A stretch of DNA of 64,000 bases, from assembly GCA_000497125.2 (NCBI GenBank), contig CM035317.1:584001-648000 (forward strand). The letters are read 5' to 3'. This document shows, piece by piece, positions 1-11,941 of the stretch (position 1 is its first letter; every line of letters begins with the position of its first letter). Source of the DNA: Spironucleus salmonicida (taxonomy: Eukaryota > Fornicata > Diplomonadida > Hexamitidae). Under the pieces are notes generated by a model. It was not told the DNA's origin and made no database searches. It saw nothing but the letters and a program-made list of their open reading frames with translations. Both the position numbers and the translations under genes were made by a program.

Positions 1-66
1 ACCGTGATGGGCATCGTGCAGGTCGTGAAGACCGTCCGGCGCGCCAGGCACAGCAAGAAGAAGTGA
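1..66 (+). CDS. C-terminal end of a gene, partial at the window edge
   Basis: The first 66 bases read in one frame to TGA at 64-66 and end in a basic tail (RRARHSKKK). The stretch is much richer in G and C than the spacer after it, like the conserved genes of this window. Only 21 codons are inside the window, so the product cannot be named. The reverse strand gives no better frame. The call rests on base composition and the clean TGA end. Confidence 0.5.
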   Translation, partial: TVMGIVQVVKTVRRARHSKKK

Positions 67-884
67 CGGAGCGCTTCACTCAGGTCGACATGCACGGGAC
101 ATGTTGCGACATTCAAAATCTAGGTTCTGAATACCGTGAAAGGACCGCCCTCGCTGTACCTAGCACGAGCAGGAATGACTTTATTCGTATGATTCTTCTT
201 TACTATGAGTTTGCCTTTCATGACTGTGACCGACGAAGACAAACTCCTTATTTTCTAAGCCAGCAACTTTAATTATCAAGCATTATCATAAACGAGAAAT
301 TGAGTTTTAACAAGATAGTTTTTATTAAAAATCCCAAAATTAAGTATTCCAATGCACTAATTTTCGGAAAATAAGCACGCCGATAAGAATACTTTTCCCG
401 TATTTCTAACAACTTCCAGTACTCAACTCACTCAACTCACAATCTTCAACTGTAATTTCCTCACCGCTCCATAAAATAACTGATATAACAACTGATATAA
501 ACATAAAAACTGATATAATGCAAACTACCATATTACAAAGCTCACTTTACCCCCCTTTCAGCTTTCTATTCTGTCCCTTCCCAGCCCTTTAAAACGCAAT
601 CCCTCGCCGGTTCGCGCTGCAAAACTTTACGTCCTTCGCCGCCATCGCGAAACCTAAAGTACAGTCTCAAGATTTTTTATAGTTGGTGTCAAAACGGAGC
701 AATTTTGCCCCATTTGGCCCCCAAACGCCTCGAAATTCGCGCAAAAATGGCGGCTCCAGGCGTTGAGGATCGCGTGCAGATTTTAATGTGAAGAGTCGGG
801 CGCGCGGATAGCGGCTTTCTTGGGATGCAGCTCGAGGTTATGAGGAAAAGCTGCAGACGGAGCGAGCTGACAATACAAAATAAA
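67..884. other. Spacer with a GC-rich island (about 545-880)
   Basis: Bases 67-540 are ordinary AT-rich spacer. From about 545 to 880 the GC content rises to gene-like levels, and frames without TGA exist on both strands. On the minus strand the open frame is in phase with the upstream CRMP and follows directly after its TGA, ending at TGA 558-560. It could be a gene fragment, a conserved 3' region or chance. I could not choose a frame or a product. Confidence 0.4.
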
Positions 885-2117
885 TCATTAAATCCCGTGG
901 AAATCTCTTACGACGGTAGGGGCCTTCACAGACATCTTGCGGACTAGGAACACAACGAGCACTACAATTACAGCTAACAGGATGGCAATTGCTATTGAGC
1001 AGCCAATAACAGCAGAGTTTGAGGCCTTAACAAGAGAAAGCTAGCACTGGTCATCATTGCAAACATAACCTTACTCACAAGGCTTGTTATTTGAGCCGCA
1101 AACACACAAAGAACCGTCTTTGTAGATGCTCAAGCCTTCAACACATTAGAGGCATAAGTTTGGCTGTGAAGGGTTGCAAGTATTGCAACCAAAAATAGTC
1201 AAGCATGAAAAATTTGCAACACACTAGAGTTTGGTTGGAGATATAGTGTAGCCAGTATCACACGCATAACAAAGGCGACCATCGCTCCTATAACAGCTTC
1301 TGCAAGACGAAATCATCACGGGATACGTAAGACAAGCATTTTTCTAAGCACAAATATGAGTGTAAGGGGTACATTAATATCCTGATTAACAGGGAAGATT
1401 GCTACCAAGAGCACATTCACAAACAGTTTTCGCTATATTTAAAATAAGTCCATCAGAGCACTTAGCACATTTGGTGTTGTCGGTCTCGTCACAAGCATTA
1501 CAAGAGGTAAGTGTAGAACAAGTTGAAGTAGATTGGCACGCCCCAGCTTTGGTAAGGTAGAAACCTGAGGCACATGCATAGCAATTTTAGTGATTGTTAT
1601 AATCACAGATTTTACAATTATTTATTGTTGACAAACAAGAATTATTAGTCTGGCAAGTCCTGGTTAAAGCTGAGCAGGTTGAACCACTAGGACATTCAGC
1701 TCTACTTTCAGCCACACATTCACAGATCATGCCATCAGATGATGGGTTAAGGTTAGATTAACAAATTCCACATTATGCAGGAGTAATATCACTGCAAGCT
1801 TTACATTTTCTGATTCTTTGACAAGGCTTAAGGCTGATGCAGGCTTTTTCAGTTAAAGAAGGATAATATCCTTCAGCACACTTATAACATTCTGAGTGGT
1901 TGAAATATTTGCATGCAATACAATGAAGAGTACTGAGACATTCGTTAAGTGGTACGCACTTTTTAATCTCTGTTGCACAGCTTTAATTTAAAGGACAAAC
2001 AGTACCAGTGTTATGTTCGCATTCACATTAATTAGTCGTGGTGTTAAGATTTAAGAAGAAAGCACATTTAGTGCATTTATTATCTGCACTGTATTCTAAA
2101 CAGTTGGCGATGGACAT
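885..2117 (-). CDS. Cysteine-rich membrane protein (CRMP), 410 aa
   Basis: One frame runs from ATG at 2117 to TGA at 885 when TAA and TAG are read as glutamine. The product has CxxC and related cysteine pairs along its length, then a single hydrophobic segment at about residues 368-392, then a basic tail beginning RKMS. There is no N-terminal signal peptide, as in the other CRMPs here. Family knowledge: diplomonad CRMPs are predicted type I surface proteins with the cysteine-rich part outside the cell. Its anchor lacks the LSGG motif that precedes the anchor in most neighbours, so it is a divergent member. It faces away from the kinase at 3354, with 1.2 kb of AT-rich spacer between. Confidence 0.88.
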
Positions 2118-3353
2118 TATAGAAGAAAGGGAAAAAATAATAATACATAAACTTATATTAAAAAACGATTTAGGTGTTCATTTTTGAAACTTCTCCGGCA
2201 AAACCGGAGATTGACCTAATAATGAATTATATTATGTAGCTCTACTTTTATCAGTAAAATTATAAATTATCTGAAATTACATTGTAAATAATGAATATTA
2301 AATGATATTCATATTACTAAAATAAATTTGTGGTTCAACAAAGAATTATTAATATTTTATATATTAAATTAATAAACGATAAGATTATTCGCTGAAGATA
2401 AATATCGTTCAATAATTTTAATAAATCCAGTTACCATTTCTATTGTATTTATTGTAGTATAATTATTTATTAATATTCATAATATATAATTTTATTACCT
2501 ATGATAACTATTTATTTAATTAATATTATACACTGTGTATTGATATAAACTAAGCGATGAAAGAATGCATCTTATAACATTCTATTAATATGATGACTAA
2601 AATAACGATTTACAGAACTGCTCACTTCGTTAGAGACTATAATCCTACACTTTTATTTGATACCAATATAATATCACAGTTGATCTTATTTTAATCTTTA
2701 GTCTATTTTATATTCTGATAGCAGGTATTTTAAAGTAATTATTAACATAATTAAACTAATAGTCAACCTAACTCTATCCTTAAAATACTTCACTAAAATT
2801 TAATAATAAACATAGCATAACAATTAGTCAAAACTATTTATAATCATAGCATATAATCTAAATACAGCTCACTAATCAATTTAAATAATATCTTCCGAGT
2901 ACTAATTTCAATCTAGCTCAGAGAAATAGTAATTATTATAATTTCATATCGATCTTATTTTATATCACTATTTTTAATTTATAACAGTATCTATTTCTAG
3001 AGCAAACATTACTATAGAAAACATACATTTTAATAAATTACAATAAATTGATCCAGAATTTAAAATTATAATCAAACTATAATAATATCATCAACTTTAT
3101 ATAACCACATATTGCAGTACCTATTTTGCGCTTTGCAATTGCCAACTCACTTTGATACGATTTTCCTCCTTAATTTTCACAAAATAATATTATATATTTA
3201 AATATAAAGTTTGTTAGATTTTTTATGACGTATAGTATAAAATTATTTGTATATTATATAATATTTGAACCTTTATCGCTCCATATGAAATCTAAAATAA
3301 ACACTATTATATAGTTTTACTTATAGAAACTTCCTTTCCAACTTTCCTCAAAT
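2118..3353. other. AT-rich spacer between divergent genes
   Basis: This stretch lies between the starts of a CRMP (minus) and a kinase (plus). It is very AT-rich with many short homopolymers. I see no gene-like frame, RNA gene or repeat. It must hold both promoters, but no motif could be assigned. Confidence 0.5.
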
Positions 3354-4289
3354 ATGTCAATCTCAGACAAATACACCTTAACCGACAAGGTCCTCGGCAA
3401 AGGCTCGTTCGGCGAGTGCATACTCGGAATCGACAAGGAGACGAACAAGGAAGTCGCAATCAAGATCATCAAGCAGCAGGGCGCCAACATGCAGATGCTC
3501 GTCCGCGAGATTTCGGTTTTGAAGCGCTGCGACCACGAAAACATCATCAAATTCTTCGGATTTTTTGAGGAAAACGGCAACATCTACCTCGTCACGGAGC
3601 TCGCAAAAGGCGGCGAGCTCTTCGACCATATTGTCCGCAGAAGAAACTACAGCGAGCTAGACAGCAAAGCGCTCGTCAGGCAGATCCTGAGCGCGCTCTG
3701 CTACCTGCACAGCAACAACGTCGCCCACCTCGACCTCAAGCCCGAGAACCTGCTCCTCAAGGAGGTCCCGGAAAACTACGACGAGAAGCACTACATGCCG
3801 CTCATCAAACTGGCCGATTTTGGCACCTGCCAGATGTTCGGCAACGAGGAGAGCCTCCAGAAGGTCCTCTGCGGCACGCCAGGCTACGTAGCGCCCGAGG
3901 TCCTGCTCTAGAAGAAGTTCACCGTCCAGCCGGACATGTACTCAGTCGGCGTCATCACGTACGTGCTGCTCGCTGGGCAGCTCCCGTTCGATGACAGGGA
4001 CATTAAGAAGATGATCAGGAAGCAGATAAAGGGCGACTGGCATTTCACGAAGATTTTCGACGAAATTTCGCCTGACGCGAGGGATTTCATCAGCAAATTG
4101 ATGGATTTGGACCACACGAAGAGGCCCACCGCCTTCGAGGCCATAAAGCACCCCTGGATCGTCACGGAGGTCAACACCGTGCAGCTCACGCAGAGCAAGA
4201 CGGAGATGAGGAAATATCTCGCGAAATTGAGGTTGAGGGCCGGCTTTGCGACCGTAGCCGCCGCAGCCAGATTTGCGCAGATGGAGTGA
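3354..4289 (+). CDS. CAMK-like serine/threonine protein kinase, 311 aa
   Basis: Complete kinase domain in one frame, with TAG at 3909-3911 read as Gln186 just after the APE motif. Visible motifs: Gly-rich loop GKGSFGE (15-21), ATP lysine K37 in VAIK, helix C glutamate E52, catalytic loop HLDLKPEN (125-132), DFG (155-157) and GYVAPE. The catalytic loop has HLD instead of the usual HRD, but Asp127, Lys129 and Asn132 are kept, so it should be active. After the domain comes a short basic, alanine-rich tail ending FAQME, placed where CAMK-family kinases carry an autoinhibitory or calmodulin-binding segment. That role is inference. The gene is GC-rich and mostly uses CAG for glutamine, like the other conserved genes here. 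Confidence 0.93.
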
Positions 4290-4638
4290 GCGGGTTTGAG
4301 ATGCGGAAAATGATTTTTTCTGTAAATTTCGATTTTGGAGTGGGAAATCGGTGTTTTTGTTGAGATGGTGCCAATTCGTCATGTTGGATCAGATGCTAAT
4401 CGCGCGTGGATTTAATTGCGGTGTAAAGTGGGCGGGTGTGTTAATTTGGTGGGAAAAGTGTTAATAGTCAAATGCAAATAATATAGTTATTATTATTATA
4501 TTATATAATTATTATAATATTATAATATAATTATTTTATATTTATATAATTATTATATTATAATATAATAATTATATAGTTATAAAATGTAGAAACTGAA
4601 AATGCTTTACCTTAGTTTATTATTCCTATTGTTGAGGA

Positions 4639-4932
4639 TCAGTTTTCTAAAAGCAATGGAGTGTATTATTTTTGCATTCGTTAGATTTTAACTAGCTGTG
4701 TGAAATTAATTACTTGAGCAATATAAGAATAATAGTACCACAGTAAATGCACTAAAATTGTAAAGGATATATGAGATGCTGGAAAGAAAGGCAGAATTTC
4801 ATATAAAATATAGTATATAGAAATAGTAACATAATTTTTTGAGTATATAATAGCGAAGAGCAGGATTGTAGAATTTAGTTTACTTACACTTATTAAACAG
4901 AAAACTAGCAAAGAAACGTTACTGAAATCCAT
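4639..4932 (-). CDS. Small hydrophobic protein, 97 aa, unknown function
   Basis: ATG at 4932 to TGA at 4639, with one in-frame TAA near the end. The product is almost entirely hydrophobic, with about three candidate membrane segments and many Ile, Leu, Tyr and Phe residues, then a short polar tail ending LLLEN. I do not recognise the family. AT-rich DNA can produce such frames by chance when only TGA stops translation, so this is a modest call. It is convergent with the kinase gene. Confidence 0.3.
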
Positions 4933-5169
4933 AAGACTATAATAAATATTTGTAGCATTAGTTAAGAAGTAATATTAGTTATAAATTATAGAATTTAGCA
5001 AACTTTTTAATATATAAAAATAATATATAGACATTTTTTCGGAACCATTGCAATACTTTCATATCTTATAATTATAATTAATTAGTCTGGATTATAAATA
5101 AAAATTAATGAATAGTATTAGAACCTTAAATAATTATTGTATGGAAATGATTTCTTTGTTATTACTAAA

Positions 5170-6545
5170 ATGACAAAAATTAATCTCGATGATGCCACTA
5201 AGCAGTTGCAATACACGATTTTAGAAGATACTGATGCATCAGTAAAATAAAAATATAGCACAAATACATTAGCATGGTGGATATTTTTACTTTTTGGAAT
5301 AACATTTTTAATTTCGTTTAATTGTTTAATTATACCTGTAGATTATTGGATCATTGAGTTCTATAAGTCCTTAGTTACATGAATATCGCTAGTTTATAAC
5401 TTCTTTAATGCTATTACATCTATAATAATGATGAAATATTGAGTTACCCTCACAGTAAAGTTTACACTCATCTTATGTTGGTCAATTTAGTTACTCGTTA
5501 TGCTATCAATTCCATTGGTTGCAGTAATAACTATTCACTAAAAATGCGAGTAACGACAATTCTCATATTGTCTGAATTCTCTGGAGCTTTTACTGTTGTT
5601 TATTTTCCAACTATTCTTGGTCTAGCAGCATCATTAAATGTTAAATATATAATTTCTGTTAATAGTGGGTCTGCACTCGCTGGTTTAATAGCATAGATAG
5701 TAAAAATTTTACAAAACCAATAATAACATTTAACATTAAAGATCTTAATTATGTTTTTACCTTTTCTATATCACAATCTTATATTATGTTATACGATTAT
5801 TTTTATAATAGGATCATATATTGGATATTTTTTGTTAACAAAAATTTGTACAATAAAATAAATTGATTTTGATGCAAAAGAACGAAAAAAATTTCCTATA
5901 CCATATTATCAATAATAAATTTCTTAAAAACTAGGAAAATACATTTATTGCTGCTGCAAAAAATTTATGGATGCCTGGATTATCATTATTTTTAATCTTT
6001 TTTGTTACATTAACTTTATTCCCTCCAGTTACTATTTAAATCCTATGTTATTATATGTTTAAAATAAACGAATCAGGAAAATATGGCAATTGGTAGTCGA
6101 TTCTTATGTTTTTATGGTTGGTGATTGGATTGGAAGATAGATACCATCATGGAATTGGTTTATAGATATTTGGAACTTAAAATCCTTATTGGTCGCATCA
6201 ATTCTTAGACTTTTATTTATTGGCTTATTTATAATATAAATAGTTCCATATTACCATTGTCCAGAGTGCTCTAGTAGCCCTGCATTAAAGGATGAAACAC
6301 CTGATAGCATCCTTTTAGTTCATAATGACTTATTTGCGTAGATAATTATTATGTTATTTGCGGTTTCAAATGGCTGGTTCATGTGTGCAATACTATGTAA
6401 ATATAAAACAATAATGAAACCTATAACAAACCGTAGTCATGCTGTTAATTTTATGACATTATGCCTTAATATTTGAATACTAGTATGTAGTATTTTCGAA
6501 GTATTTTTGACTATTATTATTGATAAAATTAAAAATAATTTCTGA
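5170..6545 (+). pseudogene. Decayed equilibrative nucleoside transporter (ENT/SLC29 family)
   Basis: Reading from ATG 5170 gives a hydrophilic start and a first membrane segment (LAWWIFLLFGITFLISFN). The frame then meets TGA at 5380-5382 and 5440-5442 and shifts. Later pieces in other frames match ENT landmarks in the right order: a loop with SGSALAGLIAQI, a segment reading VTLTLFPPVTI (family pattern LslFPavt), a segment with RLLFIGLF, and a C-terminal piece reading FAVSNGWFM (family pattern lsNGyl). Another TGA lies at 6474-6476, and the last frame ends at TGA 6543-6545. Family role: membrane carriers of nucleosides. With several TGAs and frameshifts this copy cannot make a full protein. 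Confidence 0.6.
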
Positions 6546-7674
6546 CACTGCTATGCTTGCTGATAGGGTGTTAATGAACGTTTACATTTAATAAAAATAT
6601 AATATACAAACATCCTATATTTTAATTTTACAATATTTAGTATTTAAAAGGTAAATTAAATATAGCATAAAATATTAAATAATCTTATTTTTTGCATATT
6701 TAGACTTAAGTATGACAAATAAATTAAAATTATAAATTATGCATTATACTATTTAGTAGTATATATATTAAAAAATTAATATAAAATTATTCAAAATTAA
6801 CTACCTTATTAATATATTTCTTAGCAATTTGTATCAGAAAAATTACATTTTCAGCTTAATAATATTTGATACCGTTAAGTTGATCGCTATACACAATTAA
6901 TATTATTACGGTCAATATGAACAATAATTTAACATGTATTAATGAATGGTAACAAGAGAATATAATTTTATTAATTATGTTTATAAAAGATATACAATAA
7001 CTTTGTATTATGATAGGTCCTTGAATAATTTGGCGTATACCTGAAATACAGTAAAAAGACGTCTTACTATATCATAAATAAATAATAAATTAGTCGAAAA
7101 GTAATGTAAAATATAAATTTATATTAAAATGTATATAGTTTTGAGTATAATATAGAATACAATCCATAAAATATTAGTTAATAAAATTATAAATATTGTA
7201 GTACAAAAAGTACTATTGATAATTACGTAAAATGCTAAAGATTAGAAAAATGTTATTGATTTTATCGAGTAAATATAAGGTTCTAAAGAGTACTGACAAA
7301 ATTTTTGTCTGTTTGCTGATTAAGCAATAACTTGGAATGTTCTTATTACTAATTTATTTTTAATAAATATATAAGATCATTTGTGTTTATCCTGCAAACC
7401 TTATACGTTTTTTTTAATTTTAAAGAAATGGTTTTAGTTAATAATTGCATCCTCATTATATATATCTGAAATTCTTAGTTAAATATAAGTGATGATTAAT
7501 ATGTTGATAAAATTCTAATGACGTAGTCTTTAAGACTACTAGAATACATAATACCAATATAATATTAAATTAAGATGAAATCTTCTCAATACAAGACTAG
7601 TTATCAAAGAGATAATATTGTGGAAATTAAATAATTATATATATAAAATGTGAATTAGAATGATAACACCTAAA
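6546..7674. other. AT-rich spacer
   Basis: About 1.1 kb of very AT-rich sequence between two decayed loci. No frame with protein-like composition, RNA gene or repeat was seen. Confidence 0.4.
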
Positions 7675-8480
7675 TTTTTCATTAATTCTCACCATTAGAA
7701 GGCAATTACTCCTACGTCAACACACGTTCTGAAAGCAATCTCTTGCCAATTTGATTTAATCTATACCTTACCTGAATATCTGTTCGCCCATTAACAAGTT
7801 GGGCTATATCTTTCCAATTTCTAGTTTAACAGGTTTTTACTGCTTAGATTAACATTTAGTCTTCTTATACACTCCATCTACCTTTTTAAATTTCTGGATT
7901 CAGAACTCTAATCCAATGCTATGAAACTTAATCAGCTGTTCTTAAAGGAGTATTTGTGGCTTATGATAACATAATAGCGACTTACTTCCAAGATAAATCT
8001 GTATATTACTATTTTATTACACATAACTGATCATCCTCCATTTCGTTCCATTTATAATTTTTCCTACGTAATGTATTAGTATTCTCCAATTATGAATTAG
8101 AAAGATTAGATTACGATGACTCATTAATATTTATACTTAATCTAGTACTAGTTCTCGCTCCATCTTGCTACTTTTATGTATTTTAAGAATGTGAAAAAGA
8201 ATTTACAAAATCCGGATTAGGTACTGGAAAGAAGTCAGTATTTATAGGAATAAACTGTCGTTACGAACTATTCTTTTCATAAAGGGGAATTAGTCGATGC
8301 ATCTGTTATGGAGGATTCTCATCTGAAGATATAGACGTGTTAATCATGACTTAAGGAATAGAATTCTGCTTATTTTTTTAATTAATATCTCCAAAATTAG
8401 CGTCCCAAGGCATAAATTCCGTCTCCTATGAGTGCGAATCGCTTAATGAACAATTTGTCATTCTTTCTCAATACTATTGA
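7675..8480 (+). pseudogene. Relic of an unidentified plus-strand gene
   Basis: This stretch is less AT-rich than its surroundings and holds overlapping open frames with normal protein composition. The last one runs from about 8030 to TGA 8478-8480. It contains a hydrophobic segment (SLIFILNLVLVLAPSCYFY) followed by a mixed soluble part with several cysteines and a GLGTGKKS stretch. The earlier part is split over at least two frames, so the gene looks broken by indels, although missed introns could do the same. I do not recognise the family. Confidence 0.3.
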
Positions 8481-9492
8481 TTAATATATAGTATTTAATA
8501 ATATTTACTATATAGTTATTTTGTAGTTTTAGTCCATATTATAATATCTATGAAATATACCACTCTATGGATAAAGTGATGAAGGATAAATTAAAGTTAA
8601 ACGATATCCAAATTTAGTATGATGAACTAAAATGTATAGCTTTAAAATATACCATAGAAATGAAGTTTATTATAATAGAATCTCATTACTTAGAATGAAT
8701 ATATTAAATATTATAGTTTAACTTAAAAAATAAAAGTATTATAATCATACGCAATAAATTCATTACTTTCACTAAGAATTAAAATAGTAATATTTTACAC
8801 TACATATTTTGTAAAAAAACGAATAACAAGCATTATGTAAAAAATAGAGAATTATTAAAAAGTTACAATTTTAAGATTTACTCTAATAATATCATTTAAT
8901 CACATATATTGTGAATTTAAAATCAACTATTTTCAATAAAAATAGTCTGATATGTATTATATTAGGTTGGTCTCGAATTATTTTTTCATTCTATGTAATG
9001 TATAGAGAAATTTTAATTTATTATATTTCTATATATAAGATCTATTTATTCTTAAAAATATAAAATTCTATCAGTAAAAATAATTTGTACACATTGATAT
9101 TAATGATAAGAAATACAACTATTATGTAAAATTGTTTTTAACATATTATGTTAGTAATTTAATGATAATTTATAGATTTATAATTATTACATAATGGGGT
9201 TATATTTTTAATTGCACGATATTTTATTATTTATTATTTAATTTATACATACGTAAAAATAAAATATATTATCAAGAATATTCTGAGACTAGGGACTGTA
9301 AGTTATTTAAATGAATACTAACTAAATTTTCCATGTTATAGGCAAATAAATATTATTTTATTATAAAATATAGTAGCAAAGAATATATGTAGTTTAGTCA
9401 ATTACTTAGGATAATACTATTACTAGTAGTAAATAATCAAAAAAAAATTAAATATTAACAGATTAATGATAATCTTAGTAAATATAATCAAT
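8481..9492. other. AT-rich spacer downstream of a CRMP
   Basis: About 1 kb of very AT-rich sequence with no recognisable gene, repeat or RNA. It lies downstream of the minus-strand CRMP that ends at 9493. Confidence 0.4.
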
Positions 9493-11043
9493 TCATATTT
9501 GGTTGACAATAACTTCATCTTTAATAGCATATTATTCAGATTTAGATTTTTTGATAAACCAAAATACTCCTCCAGAAATAAGTCCTAAGATAATTAACAC
9601 TGTTATTACTATACCTGTGATAGCCGCTCCAGATAAAGCTTAGTTTGACGATTCTTCAGCAGTAAAAAAGCAGTGACTACCAATTTAAGTGGCGCCCTTC
9701 ACGCATTCTTAACACTAATTTTGTTTGAGCTGATATCCTTAGAGACAAGTGTCGCAGCTATTAACATCGGAACTGCAAGTTAAACAATTTTTAGCCCTAT
9801 TACATTTACACTCAGTAATCTAATTGCTGCCACCACAAAGAGAAGGAGAGCCTTATAAGCAAACTTATCCAATAGTTAATGCAATAATACAATTAGGTTA
9901 GCAGGTTTAGTATATTGACATTTCATATCCAGAGGTGCAGGAATCACAAGTATTTATGCTGTGCGAGCAACTACCACAACTTTCGTGACATTTTAAACAT
10001 AATTTATTAACCATAGTAAATCCAACTGCACAATCTGAACAAGTTCCTTATACTCCGATTTAATACCCAGTTACACATGTAGAACATTTCAAACCTTTGT
10101 TATTTTCACATGTAGAACAGTTCTAAGCATCTCCACATTAACATTAAATAGCCATACCGTTAGTGCATTTCTTACAAGTATTGTCTAATAAATATAACCC
10201 GTTATCACATTTAATACACTATTCTTTTGCGATTCCGCAGTCTATGCATCCATCTGCGTTACATTTCTCGCAAATAACTTAGTCTCCCTTTATAGTCTTT
10301 TTGTATCCTATTTCACATTCATTACAGCTTGTGGCATTAACGTTCTGTTTTATATAGCCTTTCTAACAGGTATCACACGCCTTTTTTAGTAATCCTCGGC
10401 ATGTAGCACAGTTCTATGCTAATTCACACTGACATTTGTTTTCCATATTAGCAACACATTCACCACATGTATTGTTTAATAGAAATAACCCGTTATCACA
10501 TTTAATACACTATTCTTTTTGGATTCCACAATCTACGCATCCATCTGCGTTACATTTCTCACAAATAACTTAGTCTCCCTTTAAAGTCTTTTTGTATCCT
10601 ATTTCACACCCATTGCATGTTGAATCTTATTCATTTAATTTTAAGTAACCTTTCAAACATATATTGCACACATCTTTTATATCCCCTCCACATGTGGCAC
10701 AATTTTAAGCAGCACCACAAGTACATTATATGTTGTTTTTGGCATCACAGAGAATACATTTTTTATTTAGAAATTAATATCCATTAATGCACTTTTCGCA
10801 AGAAGAAGTATCAGCATTACATATAGAACATCCAAGAATGTGGCATTTAGAGCAATATCCTGAAGATAAGTACATTCCAGGAGGACATGATGCGCAATCA
10901 TAATTTGAAGAATCGCAGGTCGAACAAACTGCGTTATTTTTACATTAACATTTTTCAATTTAATTAATCTTGCATGGCTCGCAAGTTTTAGTCACTAGGT
11001 TGCAATAAGTGCCATTATAACATTATTATGGACAGCTGTTCAT
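9493..11043 (-). CDS. Cysteine-rich membrane protein (CRMP), 516 aa, with internal duplication
   Basis: Continuous from ATG 11043 to TGA 9493 with many TAA/TAG glutamine codons. CxxC pairs repeat along the extracellular part. Near the C-terminus comes the family anchor: ALSGAAITGIVITVLIIL, then GGVFWFIKKSKSE and a short tail. There is no signal peptide. Two blocks are near-identical, each with GYKKT(L/I)KGDQVICEKC followed by a CIKCDNG motif, so a module of about 100 residues has been duplicated in tandem. Family role, by analogy: surface coat or adhesion in diplomonads. The strong duplication points to recent length change. Confidence 0.92.
10171..10316. repeat. Internal repeat unit 1 of the CRMP at 9493-11043
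   Basis: About 145 bp that closely matches 10467-10612 within the same gene, 296 bp away and in the same direction. The match covers the coding module with the CEKCNADGC and CIKCDNG motifs. Edges are approximate because similarity fades gradually. Confidence 0.75.
10467..10612. repeat. Internal repeat unit 2 of the CRMP at 9493-11043
   Basis: Partner of 10171-10316. Differences are mostly single bases, and several are silent, which suggests a fairly recent in-frame duplication. Confidence 0.75.
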
Positions 11044-11941
11044 TAATAAGGAAAGTAAAGTTTTAATTAATTATAATACAAATTTACCTTACTTTAGCAG
11101 TTTTTTCGGGTTTACTTAAAACACATATATAATTTATATACCATATAAGCACCTTTTAAAAACATAAACTCTAATTATAGCAAAAATATCACTAATCCAG
11201 CAGTGGACGGTAAATAAATCTTATTTTCACAAATATTTATGTTGCACAACTTACGGAAATAAAAGGTATTTTTTTTAAATCTAAAGATTATACAACAGCA
11301 ATTATAGCTAACCCACACTTAATTACCCTAGCGAGTAAATTAATGAATATTTTATACTACCCCGAAATGAATAATTATTATATTATAATATCAATATTAT
11401 GAATAAAATACTATGCAGCAAACCCGCTGTAGAAAACTTTCCTGCAGGCCAGGCGTAAATTCGCCTTCCTATTTTTCATTTTCCTGCATTTACAGCCGCC
11501 AGCTAGCAGCATTTTAATTCTTTGACGTCCCACACTTCAAATTTCCCCCGCCCAAGCAGCGCAACATGTACCAGTCTCATAGCCTTCGTAGCATGATGCA
11601 TTAACCATACTGAGCTACTGCTGCAGCTAAATTTTTGTTAGTTATCCGATTCGCTTTATTTCCCCTATTTGTTGCCATGATTCCCCATTTCCAGACCCAC
11701 ACCCACCCGCAACTGCTGATCGCCTTTCCAGCATCATGCTGCATGCCGCATGCTTGCGAATGTGCAACTGTCCAAATGCAGCTCTTCAAATCTACTTAAT
11801 AATACCATGTACATTCGTTAGATTACTGTTTAAATCAAATTACTACTTACATTAAATTACTGTTTAAATTCAATTAAATATAATATAATTATAATTAACT
11901 CCCCTCCCCTCCTAATTTAACCGCTCCCGCTCCTAATCGCC
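11044..11941. other. Spacer between a CRMP start and the PP2A-subunit gene end
   Basis: The first 350 bases are AT-rich. From about 11410 to 11790 base composition is more balanced. A minus-strand frame of about 70 codons is open there but has unlikely composition (stacked Trp, Gly and Ala), so I do not call it a gene. Confidence 0.4.

Noticed and set aside
11601-11789. Short minus-strand frame in more balanced DNA
   Set aside because: Unlikely composition (WVWVWKWG) and no relative; probably chance.
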